DNA of 64,000 nucleotides from Sphingosinicella terrae (lineage in GTDB: Bacteria > Pseudomonadota > Alphaproteobacteria > Sphingomonadales > Sphingomonadaceae). Each line of letters starts with the position of its first letter. Position 1 is the stretch's first letter. Made by a program: the position numbers and the translations under genes. The notes beneath the pieces were generated by a model, which saw only the letters and a list, made by a program, of their open reading frames with translations, ran no database searches and had not been told where the DNA came from. Below are positions 8,612-17,469 of the stretch, piece by piece. The stretch is from NCBI RefSeq assembly GCF_003347635.1, contig NZ_QDFY01000007.1, positions 1 to 64,000 of the forward strand. The letters are read 5' to 3'.

Positions 8612-10171
8612 TCAGTGCACCATGCGGTCCTGCTCGCCCCAGAATTGCTTCTTCAGACTCTTCTTGTCCATCTTGCCGGCCGCGGTCCGCGGGATGGAAT
8701 CGGTGAAGGTCACCGCCTTGGGCGCCTTGACCCCGCCGAGCCGCGCCTTGGCGTGCGCGATGATCGCCTCCTCGGCGATCTCGTCGGCGACGACGACGGC
8801 GTGGACCGCCTCGCCCCAATGCTCGTGCGGCACCCCGATCACGACGCACTCGCGGACCTGGTCCAGCTCCATGATCGCCGCCTCGACCTCGGCCGAATAG
8901 ACGTTGAAGCCGCCGGTCACGACCATGTCCTTCTTGCGGTCGACGATGAACAGATAGCCGTCGTCGCTGAACCGGCCGACATCGCCGGTATGGTGCCAGT
9001 CGAACTTGCGGATCTCGGCCGTCGCCTCGGGCATCTCGAAATAGCCCTGGCTGACCAAGGCGCCGCGGACGACGATCTCGCCGGCCTCACCCGGCGGGAG
9101 GATGTTGCCGTCATCGTCCATGACCTCGACCCGGACCGAGTAGCTCGGCTTGCCGCAGCTGGCGAGCAGCTCCGGCCGGTCGCCCGCCGCCGCTCTCGCC
9201 ACCGTCTCGGGGGGCAGCCAGCAGGTGATCATCGGCGATTCCACCTGGCCGTAGGCCTGGCACATGCAGGGGCCGAACACCTCGACCGCCTGTCTGAGCT
9301 TGTCCGGCGACACCGCCGAGCCGACCAGCACGAAGATCCTGAGCGAAGAGACGTCGTAGCGCTCGCGGCCGGGATGATTGAGCAGGCCGTAGAGCGCGGT
9401 CGGCGGCAGGTACATGTGGGTGACGCGGTGCCGCTCGATCGCCTCGAACACGGCCTGCGGATCGAAGCCGGGCAGGATGAGCTGGGTGGCGCCGAACTGC
9501 AGGGTCGCCAGCGCGACCGGGCCGGCGGCATGGGTCAGCGGCGCGACGACGAGGTTGACCGGCGCCTCGGTGCGGCCGCCGATCGCGTTGCCGACCGTCT
9601 CGATCATCGTCCCCCAGCCGAGATTGGTGACATTGACGCCCTTGGAGGGGCCGGTGGTGCCGCCGGTCGGGAAGATGCCGACGATCTCGTCGAGGTTGCC
9701 GAACGGATCGCTCGGATCCCGCCAGGCCGCGGGATCGGCCCCGGCGATGAACGAGTCGAGCGACGGATCGCCGTCATGGCCGCGGTCGAGGCAGACGCAA
9801 TGAACGAGCGTCGGCACCCTCCGCTTCAGCTCGGCGACGTCGGCGGCGAGGCTGCTGTGATAGAAGAGCCAGCCGCAGCGGACATAGTTGAGATAGGCGG
9901 CATTGGCGTCGATCGCGTTGCGGGTGTTGACCGGAACCCACTTGGCATTGGCCCGCCAAAGGCCGAGCAAGGCGAGGAGCACGTCGACATTGTTGGTCGA
10001 GTAGAGCGCGACCGGTTCCTGTCCGGGAAACCCGGCCGATTCCATGGCGACGGCGATCCGTCTGGTCAGCGCCTGCGCCTCGGCGAAGGTCAGGCTCCGC
10101 TCGGCATCGGCCATGGCGACGCGATCGGGGTCGATCCTGGCACCGCGGTCGAAATAGTCGATGGCACGCAT
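8612..10171 (-). CDS. AMP-forming acyl-CoA synthetase
   Basis: 519 aa ANL-superfamily ligase. The P-loop-like motif FPTGGTTGPSKG lies near 165-176, HTGDVGRFSDDGYL and the hinge region DRKKDMV near 395-420, and the catalytic C-terminal Lys in RTAAGKMDKK. It activates a carboxylic acid with ATP and CoA. The second gene downstream of the GST pair, it starts 15 nt after the 10187-10960 gene and sits upstream of the PQQ dehydrogenase. The divergent hydroxycinnamoyl-CoA hydratase/lyase makes a hydroxycinnamate such as ferulate or p-coumarate a reasonable substrate, which would make it a functional feruloyl-CoA synthetase. The sequence alone does not prove this. Medium- or short-chain aliphatic acids remain possible. 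Confidence 0.88.
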   Translation of the reverse strand: MRAIDYFDRGARIDPDRVAMADAERSLTFAEAQALTRRIAVAMESAGFPGQEPVALYSTNNVDVLLALLGLWRANAKWVPVNTRNAIDANAAYLNYVRCGWLFYHSSLAADVAELKRRVPTLVHCVCLDRGHDGDPSLDSFIAGADPAAWRDPSDPFGNLDEIVGIFPTGGTTGPSKGVNVTNLGWGTMIETVGNAIGGRTEAPVNLVVAPLTHAAGPVALATLQFGATQLILPGFDPQAVFEAIERHRVTHMYLPPTALYGLLNHPGRERYDVSSLRIFVLVGSAVSPDKLRQAVEVFGPCMCQAYGQVESPMITCWLPPETVARAAAGDRPELLASCGKPSYSVRVEVMDDDGNILPPGEAGEIVVRGALVSQGYFEMPEATAEIRKFDWHHTGDVGRFSDDGYLFIVDRKKDMVVTGGFNVYSAEVEAAIMELDQVRECVVIGVPHEHWGEAVHAVVVADEIAEEAIIAHAKARLGGVKAPKAVTFTDSIPRTAAGKMDKKSLKKQFWGEQDRMVH

Positions 10172-10186
10172 GCGGGTCCCCCTGCC

Positions 10187-10960
10187 TCAGCCCCAGCGGT
10201 TGATCTCGGGCCCGGGCGCCCAGGCGGACAGCGGATCGCCGGTTCGCGATTGCGCCACGGCCCTGCGGATCGATTCGCGGCCCGCCATCCGGTCCAGCCA
10301 GGCGCGGGTCCGGGGTGCATTCTCGAAGGCCTCCGGAACGAGCGCGACCATCCCGGCCAGCCAGGCGTAGGTCTCGAGATCGGCGATGGTGAAGTCGCCG
10401 AGGATCCAGTCGCCGTCGATCCTGTTCTCGAGCCGCTCGACCGCGAGACGGATCTTGCCGCGCGAATCCTCGATCTGCGCCTCCGGGAAGGCGCCCTCGC
10501 GGATGGTGCGCCAGCGCTCGGCCAGGTCGGCGCTGCCGATCGCCGCGACGAGCTGCTCGAACGCGACGTCGTCCATCGCCTGCAGCTTCGGCGTCAGATG
10601 CGCGCGGGCCCCGAGCAGCGACGCGGCGGGCGCCACCCGCTCGATGACGAACCGGCACCACATCTCCATTTCCCAGCGTGCATAGGGTTCGGCGGGCTGC
10701 AGGGAGCCGCCATGGGCCTCGTCGAGATATTGGGCGAGGAAGACGCTGTCCGCCATCGGCTCCCCCTCCACGACCAGGACCGGGCCTTCGCCCTCGATGC
10801 TCATCTCGACCTCGCGCCTGCGCGGCGGGACGGCGTGCCGCTCCCCGGCCGCCAGGTCGATCGCGATCATCTCGGCTTCGGCGCCGACCTCGTAGCAGGC
10901 CGCCAGGACGGTCAGCGAGGGGCCGTTCGGCTCGCCGTGGAACAGGCTGGTGCCCATCAT
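10187..10960 (-). CDS. Glutathione S-transferase family protein (second of pair)
   Basis: 257 aa. The start ATG 10960 overlaps the upstream GST stop as ATGA; the longer open frame to 11062 is only readthrough of the previous gene's frame space. The N-terminal thioredoxin-fold domain begins SLFHGEPNGPSLTVLAA and has the ADSVFLAQYLDE segment that binds the gamma-glutamyl part of GSH. An all-helical C-terminal domain follows from about 95 (GDWILGDFTIADLETYAW, the conserved GST folding motif). The first domain is shorter and more divergent than in its neighbour. In beta-aryl ether pathways GSTs act in succession: ether cleavage, then glutathione removal. A similar split of labour between these two is an inference. 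Confidence 0.85.
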   Translation of the reverse strand: MMGTSLFHGEPNGPSLTVLAACYEVGAEAEMIAIDLAAGERHAVPPRRREVEMSIEGEGPVLVVEGEPMADSVFLAQYLDEAHGGSLQPAEPYARWEMEMWCRFVIERVAPAASLLGARAHLTPKLQAMDDVAFEQLVAAIGSADLAERWRTIREGAFPEAQIEDSRGKIRLAVERLENRIDGDWILGDFTIADLETYAWLAGMVALVPEAFENAPRTRAWLDRMAGRESIRRAVAQSRTGDPLSAWAPGPEINRWG

Positions 10961-11727
10961 TGCGGCTCCCTTTCCAGGATCTTCACGCGCTTCACCATTT
11001 CGGTGCGGCCGAGCGCCCAGGTCTGCCGGGTCGCCGGCCGCTCGTAGATCCTGCGCAGCCATTCGAGGATGTGCGGCGTCTTCTCCTCATTCGACAGATG
11101 CGGCTGCGACAGCGGCAGCGCGTAAGCGAGGTTGAAGCCGTTGACGTCGGCGAGCGTGTAGCGGTCGCAGGCCAGCCAGGCGCGCTTCGAAAGCGCCTCC
11201 TCGAGCAGGCCGATGCCGATCGCGACCCGGCGCTGCGATTCCGCCAGCTCCGCCTCGCTGAACTGATTGTAGATCGCTTTGCGCCAGGCGGTGCGGCGCT
11301 CCGGCAGCGGAATCCGCTCGATCGCCGCCTCGAGCTCCTGCGGGTCGCGCCGGCGGACGGCGGGACCGACGAAGATGCTCCAGCCGATCATGCTGAACGA
11401 GGGGGCGAGCCACTGGTCCATGAACTTCATCCACCAGCGGACCCGCCATCGGTCCTTCGGATCGGGCGGCATCAGCGCCGGCCCGTCGAAGGCGGCGTCG
11501 ACATATTCCATGATCGCCGTCGATTCGGTCAGCACCCGGCCGCCGTGGAGCATGGCCGGGATCGTCCCCTGCGGGTTGATCGCCAGATAGTCCGGCTTGT
11601 GCTGGTCGAAGTTCAGCATGTCGACGTAGCGGCTCTCGAAGGGAACGCCCTTCTCCGCGAGCGCGAGCATCGGCTTGCCGCTATTGGCGTTCGGCTCCCA
11701 GTGGAACAGAGTGACTTCGTCGCTCAT
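10957..11727 (-). CDS. Glutathione S-transferase, beta-etherase (LigF/LigE)-like
   Basis: 256 aa. ATG 11727 has GGAGAGG about 10 nt upstream; the open frame up to 12165 is the shadow of the divergent gene. The N-terminal domain reads LFHWEPNANSGKPMLALAEKG, INPQGTIPAM and LTESTAIMEYVD. These resemble the ANSxKP and INPxGxxPA/TESTxIxEY pattern I know from sphingomonad LigF/LigE beta-etherases. The helical C-terminal domain holds the YTLADVNGFNLAY GST motif. Beta-etherases use GSH to cleave the beta-O-4 bond of lignin dimers. It is the first gene of the minus-strand arm, divergent from the hydroxycinnamoyl-CoA hydratase/lyase. GST membership is certain; the etherase reading is likely but unproven. 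Confidence 0.85.
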   Translation of the reverse strand: MSDEVTLFHWEPNANSGKPMLALAEKGVPFESRYVDMLNFDQHKPDYLAINPQGTIPAMLHGGRVLTESTAIMEYVDAAFDGPALMPPDPKDRWRVRWWMKFMDQWLAPSFSMIGWSIFVGPAVRRRDPQELEAAIERIPLPERRTAWRKAIYNQFSEAELAESQRRVAIGIGLLEEALSKRAWLACDRYTLADVNGFNLAYALPLSQPHLSNEEKTPHILEWLRRIYERPATRQTWALGRTEMVKRVKILEREPQ

Positions 11728-11801
11728 CGGCGCCCGCCTCTCCCTTGCCCGGCTTCGCCGCCTTTCGACGCGGCTTGTTTTTCCGGTTGGCCAAATTAGG
11801 A

Positions 11802-11818
11802 TGTATGTGAAGCATACA
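11802..11818. promoter_or_regulatory. Inverted repeat, candidate operator between divergent catabolic arms
   Basis: TGTATG-N5-CATACA is a perfect 6-bp-arm inverted repeat in the 181-bp gap between the GST gene (start 11727) and the hydratase/lyase gene (start 11909). Its size and central placement suit a MarR- or GntR-type dimer controlling both directions. On the minus strand a TAATTT hexamer lies about 15 bp after TTGTAT, overlapping the repeat. No regulator gene is present in the cluster itself. Confidence 0.5.
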
Positions 11819-11908
11819 ACTTTCGAACGCGGGATCAATGCCGCGCGGAGCTTCGCCGACCCTCCGGATCCGCCGGAGCGACGGCCGTGCGTAGAGGATG
11901 ACGAGCCG

Positions 11909-12748
11909 ATGAACCGAGCCTCCGAAGTGGTCGATTTCCATGTCGCCGATCGGATCGCCTGGGTGAGCTTCAATCGCCCCGAAAAGCGCAACGCGATGAG
12001 CCCGGCGCTCAACCGGCGGATGATGGAGGTGCTCGACGCGCTCGAATATCGCGACGATGTCGGCGTGCTGGTGCTGAAGGGCGCCGGCGAATCCTGGTCG
12101 GCCGGAATGGATCTCAAGGAATATTTCCGGGAGACCGAGGCGCAGGGGCTCGCGGGCGTGCGCAAGTCCCAGCGCGAATCCTATGGCTGGTTCCGGCGGC
12201 TGCGCTGGTACCAGAAGCCGACCATCGCCATGGTCAACGGCTGGTGCTTCGGCGGCGCCTTCGGTCCGCTCTTCGCCTGCGACCTCGCCATCGCCGCGGA
12301 CGAGGCCAAGTTCGGCCTTTCGGAGATCAACTGGGGCATCCTCCCCGGCGGCGGCGTCACCAAGGTGGTGGTCGACCTCCTGAGCATGCGCGACGCCATG
12401 TACCTGGCGCTCACCGGCGATCTCATCGACGGCCGCACCGCCGCGGCCTGGCGGCTGGTCAACGAAAGCGTGCCGCTGGAGCGGCTGGAAGCGCGGGTGA
12501 CCGAGCTCGCCAACCTGCTGCTCGCCAAGAATCCGGTGGCGATCAAGGCGGCCAAGGACGCGGTTCGCCGCGTCAAGGAAATGACCTACGACAATGCCGA
12601 GGATTATCTGGTGCGGGCGCAGGAAGCGGCCAACAGCTTCGACCCGGCCGCCAGGAAGGAAGGCATAAGGCAGTTCATCGACGAGAAGAGCTACAAGCCC
12701 GGGCTCGCCAGCTACGATCTCAGCAAGCAGAAGGATCGCGCTGGATAA
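11909..12748 (+). CDS. p-Hydroxycinnamoyl-CoA hydratase/lyase (feruloyl-CoA hydratase/lyase)
   Basis: 279 aa crotonase-fold enzyme. Seen: NRPEKRNAMSP, GAGESWSAGMDLKEYFRE, KPTIAMVNGWCFGG, and GLSEINWGI, whose Glu corresponds to the catalytic Glu143 of the Pseudomonas enzyme. These blocks match known HCHL proteins closely and more specifically than generic enoyl-CoA hydratases. Reaction: hydration of feruloyl-, caffeoyl- or coumaroyl-CoA and retro-aldol cleavage to the aromatic aldehyde (for example vanillin) and acetyl-CoA. The open frame extends 78 codons upstream, but ATG 11909 fits the family N-terminus and has AGAGGA about 10 nt before it. The next gene (GMC oxidoreductase) starts 31 nt downstream. 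The usual symbols are ech or ferB; I leave the symbol open. Confidence 0.92.
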   Translation: MNRASEVVDFHVADRIAWVSFNRPEKRNAMSPALNRRMMEVLDALEYRDDVGVLVLKGAGESWSAGMDLKEYFRETEAQGLAGVRKSQRESYGWFRRLRWYQKPTIAMVNGWCFGGAFGPLFACDLAIAADEAKFGLSEINWGILPGGGVTKVVVDLLSMRDAMYLALTGDLIDGRTAAAWRLVNESVPLERLEARVTELANLLLAKNPVAIKAAKDAVRRVKEMTYDNAEDYLVRAQEAANSFDPAARKEGIRQFIDEKSYKPGLASYDLSKQKDRAG

Positions 12749-12779
12749 GGAGCCCCACGGACGGAGAGGAAGTGGAGGC

Positions 12780-14441
12780 ATGAGCGAAGACATCATCGCC
12801 GACTATGTGATCGTCGGCGCCGGCAGCGCGGGCTGCGTGCTCGCCAATCGGCTTTCGGCCGATCCGGGCAACCGGGTGCTGCTGCTCGAGGCCGGCGGCG
12901 ACGACCGCCCCTTGCGCAACCTCAAGCAATTCTGGTCGAACCTGCTGATCCACACGCCGATCGGCTTCGGGAAGACGCTGAACGATCCCAAGGTGAACTG
13001 GATCTACGAGACCGAGCCGGACCCGGGCACCGGCGGCCGGCCGCACAAATGGCCGAAGGGCAAGGTGCTCGGCGGCTCCTCCTCGATCAACGGCATGCTC
13101 TATGTCCGCGGACAGGCCGCCGATTATGACGGCTGGGCGCAGATGGGCTGCACCGGCTGGTCCTATGACGACGTCCTCCCTTATTTCCGGCGCGCGCAGA
13201 ACCAGGAACGCGGCGCCTGCGACGTGCACGGCGCCGGCGGGCCGCTCAACACGTGCGATTTCCCCGAGCAGAACGAGGTCAGCAAGGCGCTGCTCGACGC
13301 CTGCGTCGAGGCCGGTATTCCCTATGTCCCGGACATCAATACCGGCGACCAGGAGGGCGTGACCTGGTTCCAGCTGACCCAGCGCGGCGGCAAGCGCTGC
13401 TCGACCGCGGTCGGCTACCTCCACCCGGTCGAGGGCCGACCCAATTTGCGGATCGAGACGGAGGCGCAGACGACCCGGATCCTGTTCGAAGGCAGGCGCG
13501 CGGTGGGCGTGGAGTTCGTCCAGGGCGGCCGGACCCGGATCGCCCGCGCCAATTCCGAGGTCATCCTCGCCGCGGGCGCGGTCGCCTCGCCGCAGCTGCT
13601 CGAGGTCTCCGGAATCGGTTCGGGCGAGGTGCTGAGGAAGATCGGCGTCCCGGTCCTGCACGCGCTTCCCGCCGTCGGCGAGAATCTCCAGGACCATTAC
13701 ATGATCGGCTGCCAGTGGCAGGTGAAGCCGGAATACAAGACGGTGAACGAGCTCTCGCACGGGCTCAACCTCGCCCGCGAGATCGTCAAATATGCGGTCG
13801 GCAGGAAGGGCCTCCTCACCTACGCCGTCGCCCATGTCGTCGCCTTCACCAAGACGCGCGAGGGGCTGGCGAATCCCGACGTCCAGTTCCACCTGATGGC
13901 GGCGAGCATGGACCTGGAGGCGCTGGCGAAGACCCAGGCGCTCGTCCTCGAGCGGACGCCGGGCATCACCTGCACGCCGTGCCAGCTCCGGCCCGAATCG
14001 CGCGGCTCGATCCACGCCAAATCGGCCGATGCCCGCGTCTATCCCACGATCGTCGCCAACTATCTGTCGGACCCGCTCGACCAGGAGAGCGCGATCGCCC
14101 AGCTCAAGCTGGCGCGGCGGATCGTCAACCAGCCGGCCATCGCGCCCTATCTGGTCAGCACGGCCGACCCTTTCGGCGACACCGACGAATCGATGCTCGG
14201 CTATGCCCGGATGGCCGGCGGCACCCTCTATCATGCCGTCGGCACCTGCCGGATGGGCAGCGATCCGGCCGCGGTCGTCGATCCCCAGCTCCGGGTGAAC
14301 GGCGTCGAGGCCCTGCGCGTCGTCGACGCCTCGATCATGCCCAAGATCGCCTCGGGCAACACCAACGCACCGACGATCATGATCGCCGAGAAGGCGGCGG
14401 ACATGATCCTGGGCAAGAATGCGATGCGCGCGGCGGCGTGA
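12780..14441 (+). CDS. GMC-family FAD-dependent oxidoreductase
   Basis: 553 aa. The N-terminal Rossmann FAD motif VIVGAGSAGCVLANRLS is followed by LLLEAGG. The GMC signature GKVLGGSSSINGMLYVRG lies near residue 100. The second signature EVILAAGAVASPQLLEVSGIG is near 260-280, and the C-terminus has the catalytic-base region HAVGTCRMG and the NTNAPTIMIAEKAAD segment. Such enzymes oxidise primary alcohols to aldehydes. In Sphingobium sp. SYK-6 a GMC enzyme (HpvZ) oxidises the beta-hydroxypropiovanillone side chain released from lignin dimers. The company of a beta-etherase-like GST makes a similar role attractive here, but this is inference. It is likely in one operon with the hydratase/lyase and the decarboxylase (46-nt gap). 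Confidence 0.9.
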   Translation: MSEDIIADYVIVGAGSAGCVLANRLSADPGNRVLLLEAGGDDRPLRNLKQFWSNLLIHTPIGFGKTLNDPKVNWIYETEPDPGTGGRPHKWPKGKVLGGSSSINGMLYVRGQAADYDGWAQMGCTGWSYDDVLPYFRRAQNQERGACDVHGAGGPLNTCDFPEQNEVSKALLDACVEAGIPYVPDINTGDQEGVTWFQLTQRGGKRCSTAVGYLHPVEGRPNLRIETEAQTTRILFEGRRAVGVEFVQGGRTRIARANSEVILAAGAVASPQLLEVSGIGSGEVLRKIGVPVLHALPAVGENLQDHYMIGCQWQVKPEYKTVNELSHGLNLAREIVKYAVGRKGLLTYAVAHVVAFTKTREGLANPDVQFHLMAASMDLEALAKTQALVLERTPGITCTPCQLRPESRGSIHAKSADARVYPTIVANYLSDPLDQESAIAQLKLARRIVNQPAIAPYLVSTADPFGDTDESMLGYARMAGGTLYHAVGTCRMGSDPAAVVDPQLRVNGVEALRVVDASIMPKIASGNTNAPTIMIAEKAADMILGKNAMRAAA

Positions 14442-14487
14442 GCGCGGAGCGGGTCACGGCCGACGCGGCGCGCGTGCCGATGGTGCG

Positions 14488-16053
14488 ATGAGCGCGGCCG
14501 TCACCGTTCGCGAGGCAGTGTTCGCGCTGCTGCGAGCGCACGGAATGACCACGATCTTCGGCAATCCGGGTTCGACCGAGCTGCCGATGTTCCGCGATTT
14601 TCCCGAGGATTTCCGCTATGTGCTGGGGCTTCAGGAATCGGTGGCGCTCGGCATGGCGGACGGCTTCGCCCAGGCCACCCGCAATGCCGCTTTGGTCAAC
14701 CTCCACAGCGCGGTCGGGGTCGGCCATGCGCTCGGAAACCTGTTCACCGCCTTCCGCAACCGCACGCCTTTGGTGGTGATCGCCGGCCAGCAGGCGCGAT
14801 CGATCCTGCCTTTCCAGCCGTTCCTCTATGCGGAGCAGGCAACGGAATTCCCGAAGCCCTACGTCAAATGGAGCTTCGAGCCCGCCCGCGCCGAGGACGT
14901 GCCCGCGGCGATCGCGCGCGCTTATCATGTCGCGATGCAGCCGCCGCGCGGGCCGGTCTTCGTCTCGGTCCCGGTCGACGATTGGGACCGGCCGTGCGAG
15001 GCGCCGGCGCCGCGCGCGGTGGGGCGGGCGCCGCGGGGCGACGCGCGCCTGCTGGACGAGCTCGGCCGCGCCCTTGCGAAGGCGGAAAGGCCGGTGCTCG
15101 TCGTCGGCGCCGAAGCGGCGCGGGACGAGGCCTGGGCCGAGACGATCGCGCTGGCCGAGCGGCACCTCATGCCGGTCTGGGTGAGCCCGATGTCCAGCCG
15201 CAACGCCTTCCCCGAGGACCATAAACTGTTCGCCGGCTTCCTCGAGGCCAGCCGGGAGGCGATCGTCCGCGATCTTGCCGGCCACGATCTGGTCCTGGCG
15301 CTGGGCGCGCCGGTCTTCACCTATCATGTCGAGGGCTTCGGGCCGCATGTCCCGCCCGAGTCCCGGCTCTACCAGCTGATCGACGATCCGCTGGTGGCGG
15401 CCGCATCCCCGGTCGGCACGGCCATCGTCGGCAATATCCGCGAGGGCCTGCGCGAGCTGCTCGCCGGCCCGGCCCCCGGCAGGCGGCCCGAGCCGGCCCG
15501 CTTCGACCGGCCGAATCCGCCTGCGCCCGAGCCGCTCACCGACGCCTATCTCCTGTCGAGGGTGGCGGCCCTGCGGCCGGCGGGGAGCATCGTCGTCGAG
15601 GAGGCGCCGTCGAGCCGCGGCGCCATGCACGACTTCCTGCCGATCACCGATCCGGACGGCTTCTACACCTGCGCGAGCGGCGGCCTGGGTTTCTCGATGC
15701 CGGCGGCGGTGGGCATCGCGCTGGGCCGGCCGGGCGAGAAGGTGATCGCGCTTATCGGGGACGGATCGGCCATGTACGCGCCCCAGGCCCTGTGGTCGGC
15801 CGCCCAGCTCGGGCTTCCGGTCAGCTTCGTCATCGTCAATAATCGCCGCTACGAGGCGCTGCTCGGCTTCGGCCGGAGGTTCGGGGTGGAGCGGCCGGTC
15901 GGCACGCAACTGCCGGGGATCGATTTCTGCGCTCTGGCCGAGGCCCAGGGCGTGGCCGCCGCCCGGGTCGAAAGCGCCGAGCGGCTCGACGCCGCGCTGC
16001 GCAGCGCCTTCGATTCGCCCTCACCAGGCCTGGTCGAGGTCGTCGTCGCCTGA
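14488..16053 (+). CDS. Thiamine-diphosphate-dependent decarboxylase, benzoylformate decarboxylase type
   Basis: 521 aa from ATG 14488; the frame opens 23 codons earlier but that stretch is Arg-rich and unlike the family. Seen: FGNPGSTELPMF, with the Ser of the benzoylformate decarboxylase active site, and the ThDP Glu in LGLQESVALGMADG. Also seen are NLHSAVGVGHALGN with the catalytic His, PVFTYHVEGFG with the second active-site His, and the ThDP/Mg motif GDGSAMYAP...VIVNNRRY. The residue set follows MdlC-type enzymes rather than acetolactate synthases. Reaction: non-oxidative decarboxylation of an aryl 2-oxo acid to an aldehyde. It is the last gene of the plus-strand arm, and its 3' end overlaps the convergent MFS gene by 33 bp. 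Confidence 0.9.
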   Translation: MSAAVTVREAVFALLRAHGMTTIFGNPGSTELPMFRDFPEDFRYVLGLQESVALGMADGFAQATRNAALVNLHSAVGVGHALGNLFTAFRNRTPLVVIAGQQARSILPFQPFLYAEQATEFPKPYVKWSFEPARAEDVPAAIARAYHVAMQPPRGPVFVSVPVDDWDRPCEAPAPRAVGRAPRGDARLLDELGRALAKAERPVLVVGAEAARDEAWAETIALAERHLMPVWVSPMSSRNAFPEDHKLFAGFLEASREAIVRDLAGHDLVLALGAPVFTYHVEGFGPHVPPESRLYQLIDDPLVAAASPVGTAIVGNIREGLRELLAGPAPGRRPEPARFDRPNPPAPEPLTDAYLLSRVAALRPAGSIVVEEAPSSRGAMHDFLPITDPDGFYTCASGGLGFSMPAAVGIALGRPGEKVIALIGDGSAMYAPQALWSAAQLGLPVSFVIVNNRRYEALLGFGRRFGVERPVGTQLPGIDFCALAEAQGVAAARVESAERLDAALRSAFDSPSPGLVEVVVA

Positions 16054-17265
16054 GCGGCCGGCATAGGCCAGAGCGGCGGAGGCCAAGGCGGCGAGGCAGC
16101 AGCCCGCCATCACCGCGATCATCGGCCGCTCGCTGCCGTCGGCGAAGGCGCTGACGAGCGCGCTGGCGAGGCCGCCGCCGGCGAAGGCGGCGGTGCCCAT
16201 CAGCGCCGACGCGGTGCCGGCCTGGGCGCCGTGGCGGTGCAGCGCCTCCACCGTCGCCATCGGGATCATCATGCCGGTGGCGAGATATTGGAGGACGATC
16301 GCGCCCACGATCGTCCACGGCCCGATCAGGGGGGAGAAAGCGAGCGCGAGGAGGAAAGTCATCACCGCCGCCGTGACCGCGGTGCAGCGGGTGAGGGCGC
16401 GACGGGCGCCGATCCGATCCATCACCATCGGCGCGAGCTGGGCCGACCCCGCCCAGAAAGCGGCGGTGACGCCGTACATCAGGCTGAACTCCCAGCCGTC
16501 CCAGCCGTAGAGGGTCATGAACACGAATGGCGAGCCGCCGAGATAGGCGAAGAAGGCGGCCTGGCTCAGCGACATCATCAAGGCGACGCCGACGAAGTGA
16601 CGGTCGCGCAGCAGGATCGCATAGCCGCCGAGGATCCGGGCGACGCCGCCGACGCTGCGCCGCTCCTGCGGGAGCGTCTCGGGAAGAAGGGTCGCCAGCA
16701 GCAGGATGGCGAGGCCGGCGGTGGCGGCCATGAACCAGAAGATGATGCGCCAGGAAAAGGCGGCGGCGAGCGCGCTGCCCAGCATCGGCGCGAGCAGCGG
16801 CGCGATCGAGATGACGAGCATCACCAGCGCCATGATCCGCGCCGCTTGCGCGCCGGTATAGAGATCCCGCACCACGGCGCGGGGAATGGCCATGGCGGCG
16901 CAGGCGCCGAGGCCCTGGACGAAGCGCCAGGCGACCAGCGCCTCCAGGGTCGGCGCGAAGGCGACGCCGATCGAGGCGAGGATGAACAGGCCCAGCCCGA
17001 GATAGAGCGGCCCCTTGCGTCCGAACCGGTCGGAGAGCGGGCCGTAGATGTTCTGGCCGAGCGCGAGCGCGGCGAGCAGGCTGGTCAGGCTGAGCTGGAT
17101 CGACGCCGGATCGGTGCCGAGATCGGCGGCCATGCGCGGAAAGGCCGGCACGTACATGTTGAGCGCGAGCGGGCTCGACAGCGAGACCAGGCCGAGCACG
17201 AGCGCCTGGCGGCCGAGGCTGCGCCGCCCGGCGACGGCCGTCTCCATTTCGTGCCTGCGTGCCAT
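16021..17265 (-). CDS. MFS transporter, Bcr/CflA drug-resistance type
   Basis: 414 aa with twelve predicted membrane segments. The loop 2-3 motif GPLSDRFGRKGPLYLG and the paired motif near RFVQGLGACAAMAIPRAVVRD are typical of DHA1 Bcr/CflA proton-driven exporters, inner membrane. Start ATG 17265; ATG 17247 is also possible. The 3' end overlaps the convergent decarboxylase by 33 bp, with both frames intact and family-like, so this is a real overlap. It is likely to export toxic aromatics or drugs. A 204-bp gap with a REP-like element separates it from the upstream ornithine-cyclodeaminase-family gene. Confidence 0.88.
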   Translation of the reverse strand: MARRHEMETAVAGRRSLGRQALVLGLVSLSSPLALNMYVPAFPRMAADLGTDPASIQLSLTSLLAALALGQNIYGPLSDRFGRKGPLYLGLGLFILASIGVAFAPTLEALVAWRFVQGLGACAAMAIPRAVVRDLYTGAQAARIMALVMLVISIAPLLAPMLGSALAAAFSWRIIFWFMAATAGLAILLLATLLPETLPQERRSVGGVARILGGYAILLRDRHFVGVALMMSLSQAAFFAYLGGSPFVFMTLYGWDGWEFSLMYGVTAAFWAGSAQLAPMVMDRIGARRALTRCTAVTAAVMTFLLALAFSPLIGPWTIVGAIVLQYLATGMMIPMATVEALHRHGAQAGTASALMGTAAFAGGGLASALVSAFADGSERPMIAVMAGCCLAALASAALAYAGRSGDDDLDQAW

Positions 17266-17321
17266 GGCGGCCTTGTGGGGTGCGGCCGGAACGTAGGCAA
17301 GGCTTACGGTTCTGCTTCTTC

Positions 17322-17417
17322 GTCGCCCCTGCGAACGCAGGGGCCCATGCAGCTCGCTTCATACGCCCCGCGGCTTCCGACCTGCGCCGCTTGGGCCCCT
17401 GCTTTCGCAGGGGCGAC
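17322..17417. repeat. REP-like inverted repeat (paired GC-rich palindromes)
   Basis: Two 26-nt arms (17322-17347 and 17392-17417) are inverted copies with one mismatch. Each arm is itself a hairpin built on CCCCTGCG..CGCAGGGG, and they are separated by 44 nt. It lies downstream of the 17470-18417 gene. It is the kind of dispersed intergenic palindrome common in sphingomonads and may act as an RNA stabiliser or terminator. Confidence 0.8.
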
Positions 17418-17469
17418 GGGAGGGAGGTCGGCGGACCGACGCGGGCACTCAGGGGCGAGGAGGGGGCGA

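Noticed and set aside
6497-11047. 1516-aa plus-strand open frame
   Set aside because: A stop-free shadow of the PQQ dehydrogenase, ligase and GST genes in GC-rich DNA; its Arg/Asp/His-rich translation has no domain.
11675-11908. 78-residue N-terminal extension of the hydratase/lyase
   Set aside because: It crosses the promoter gap and the start of the divergent GST gene; the family N-terminus begins at ATG 11909.
16021-16053. Frameshift in the decarboxylase or MFS gene
   Set aside because: Both proteins have full length and family-like C-termini, so the overlap is accepted as real.
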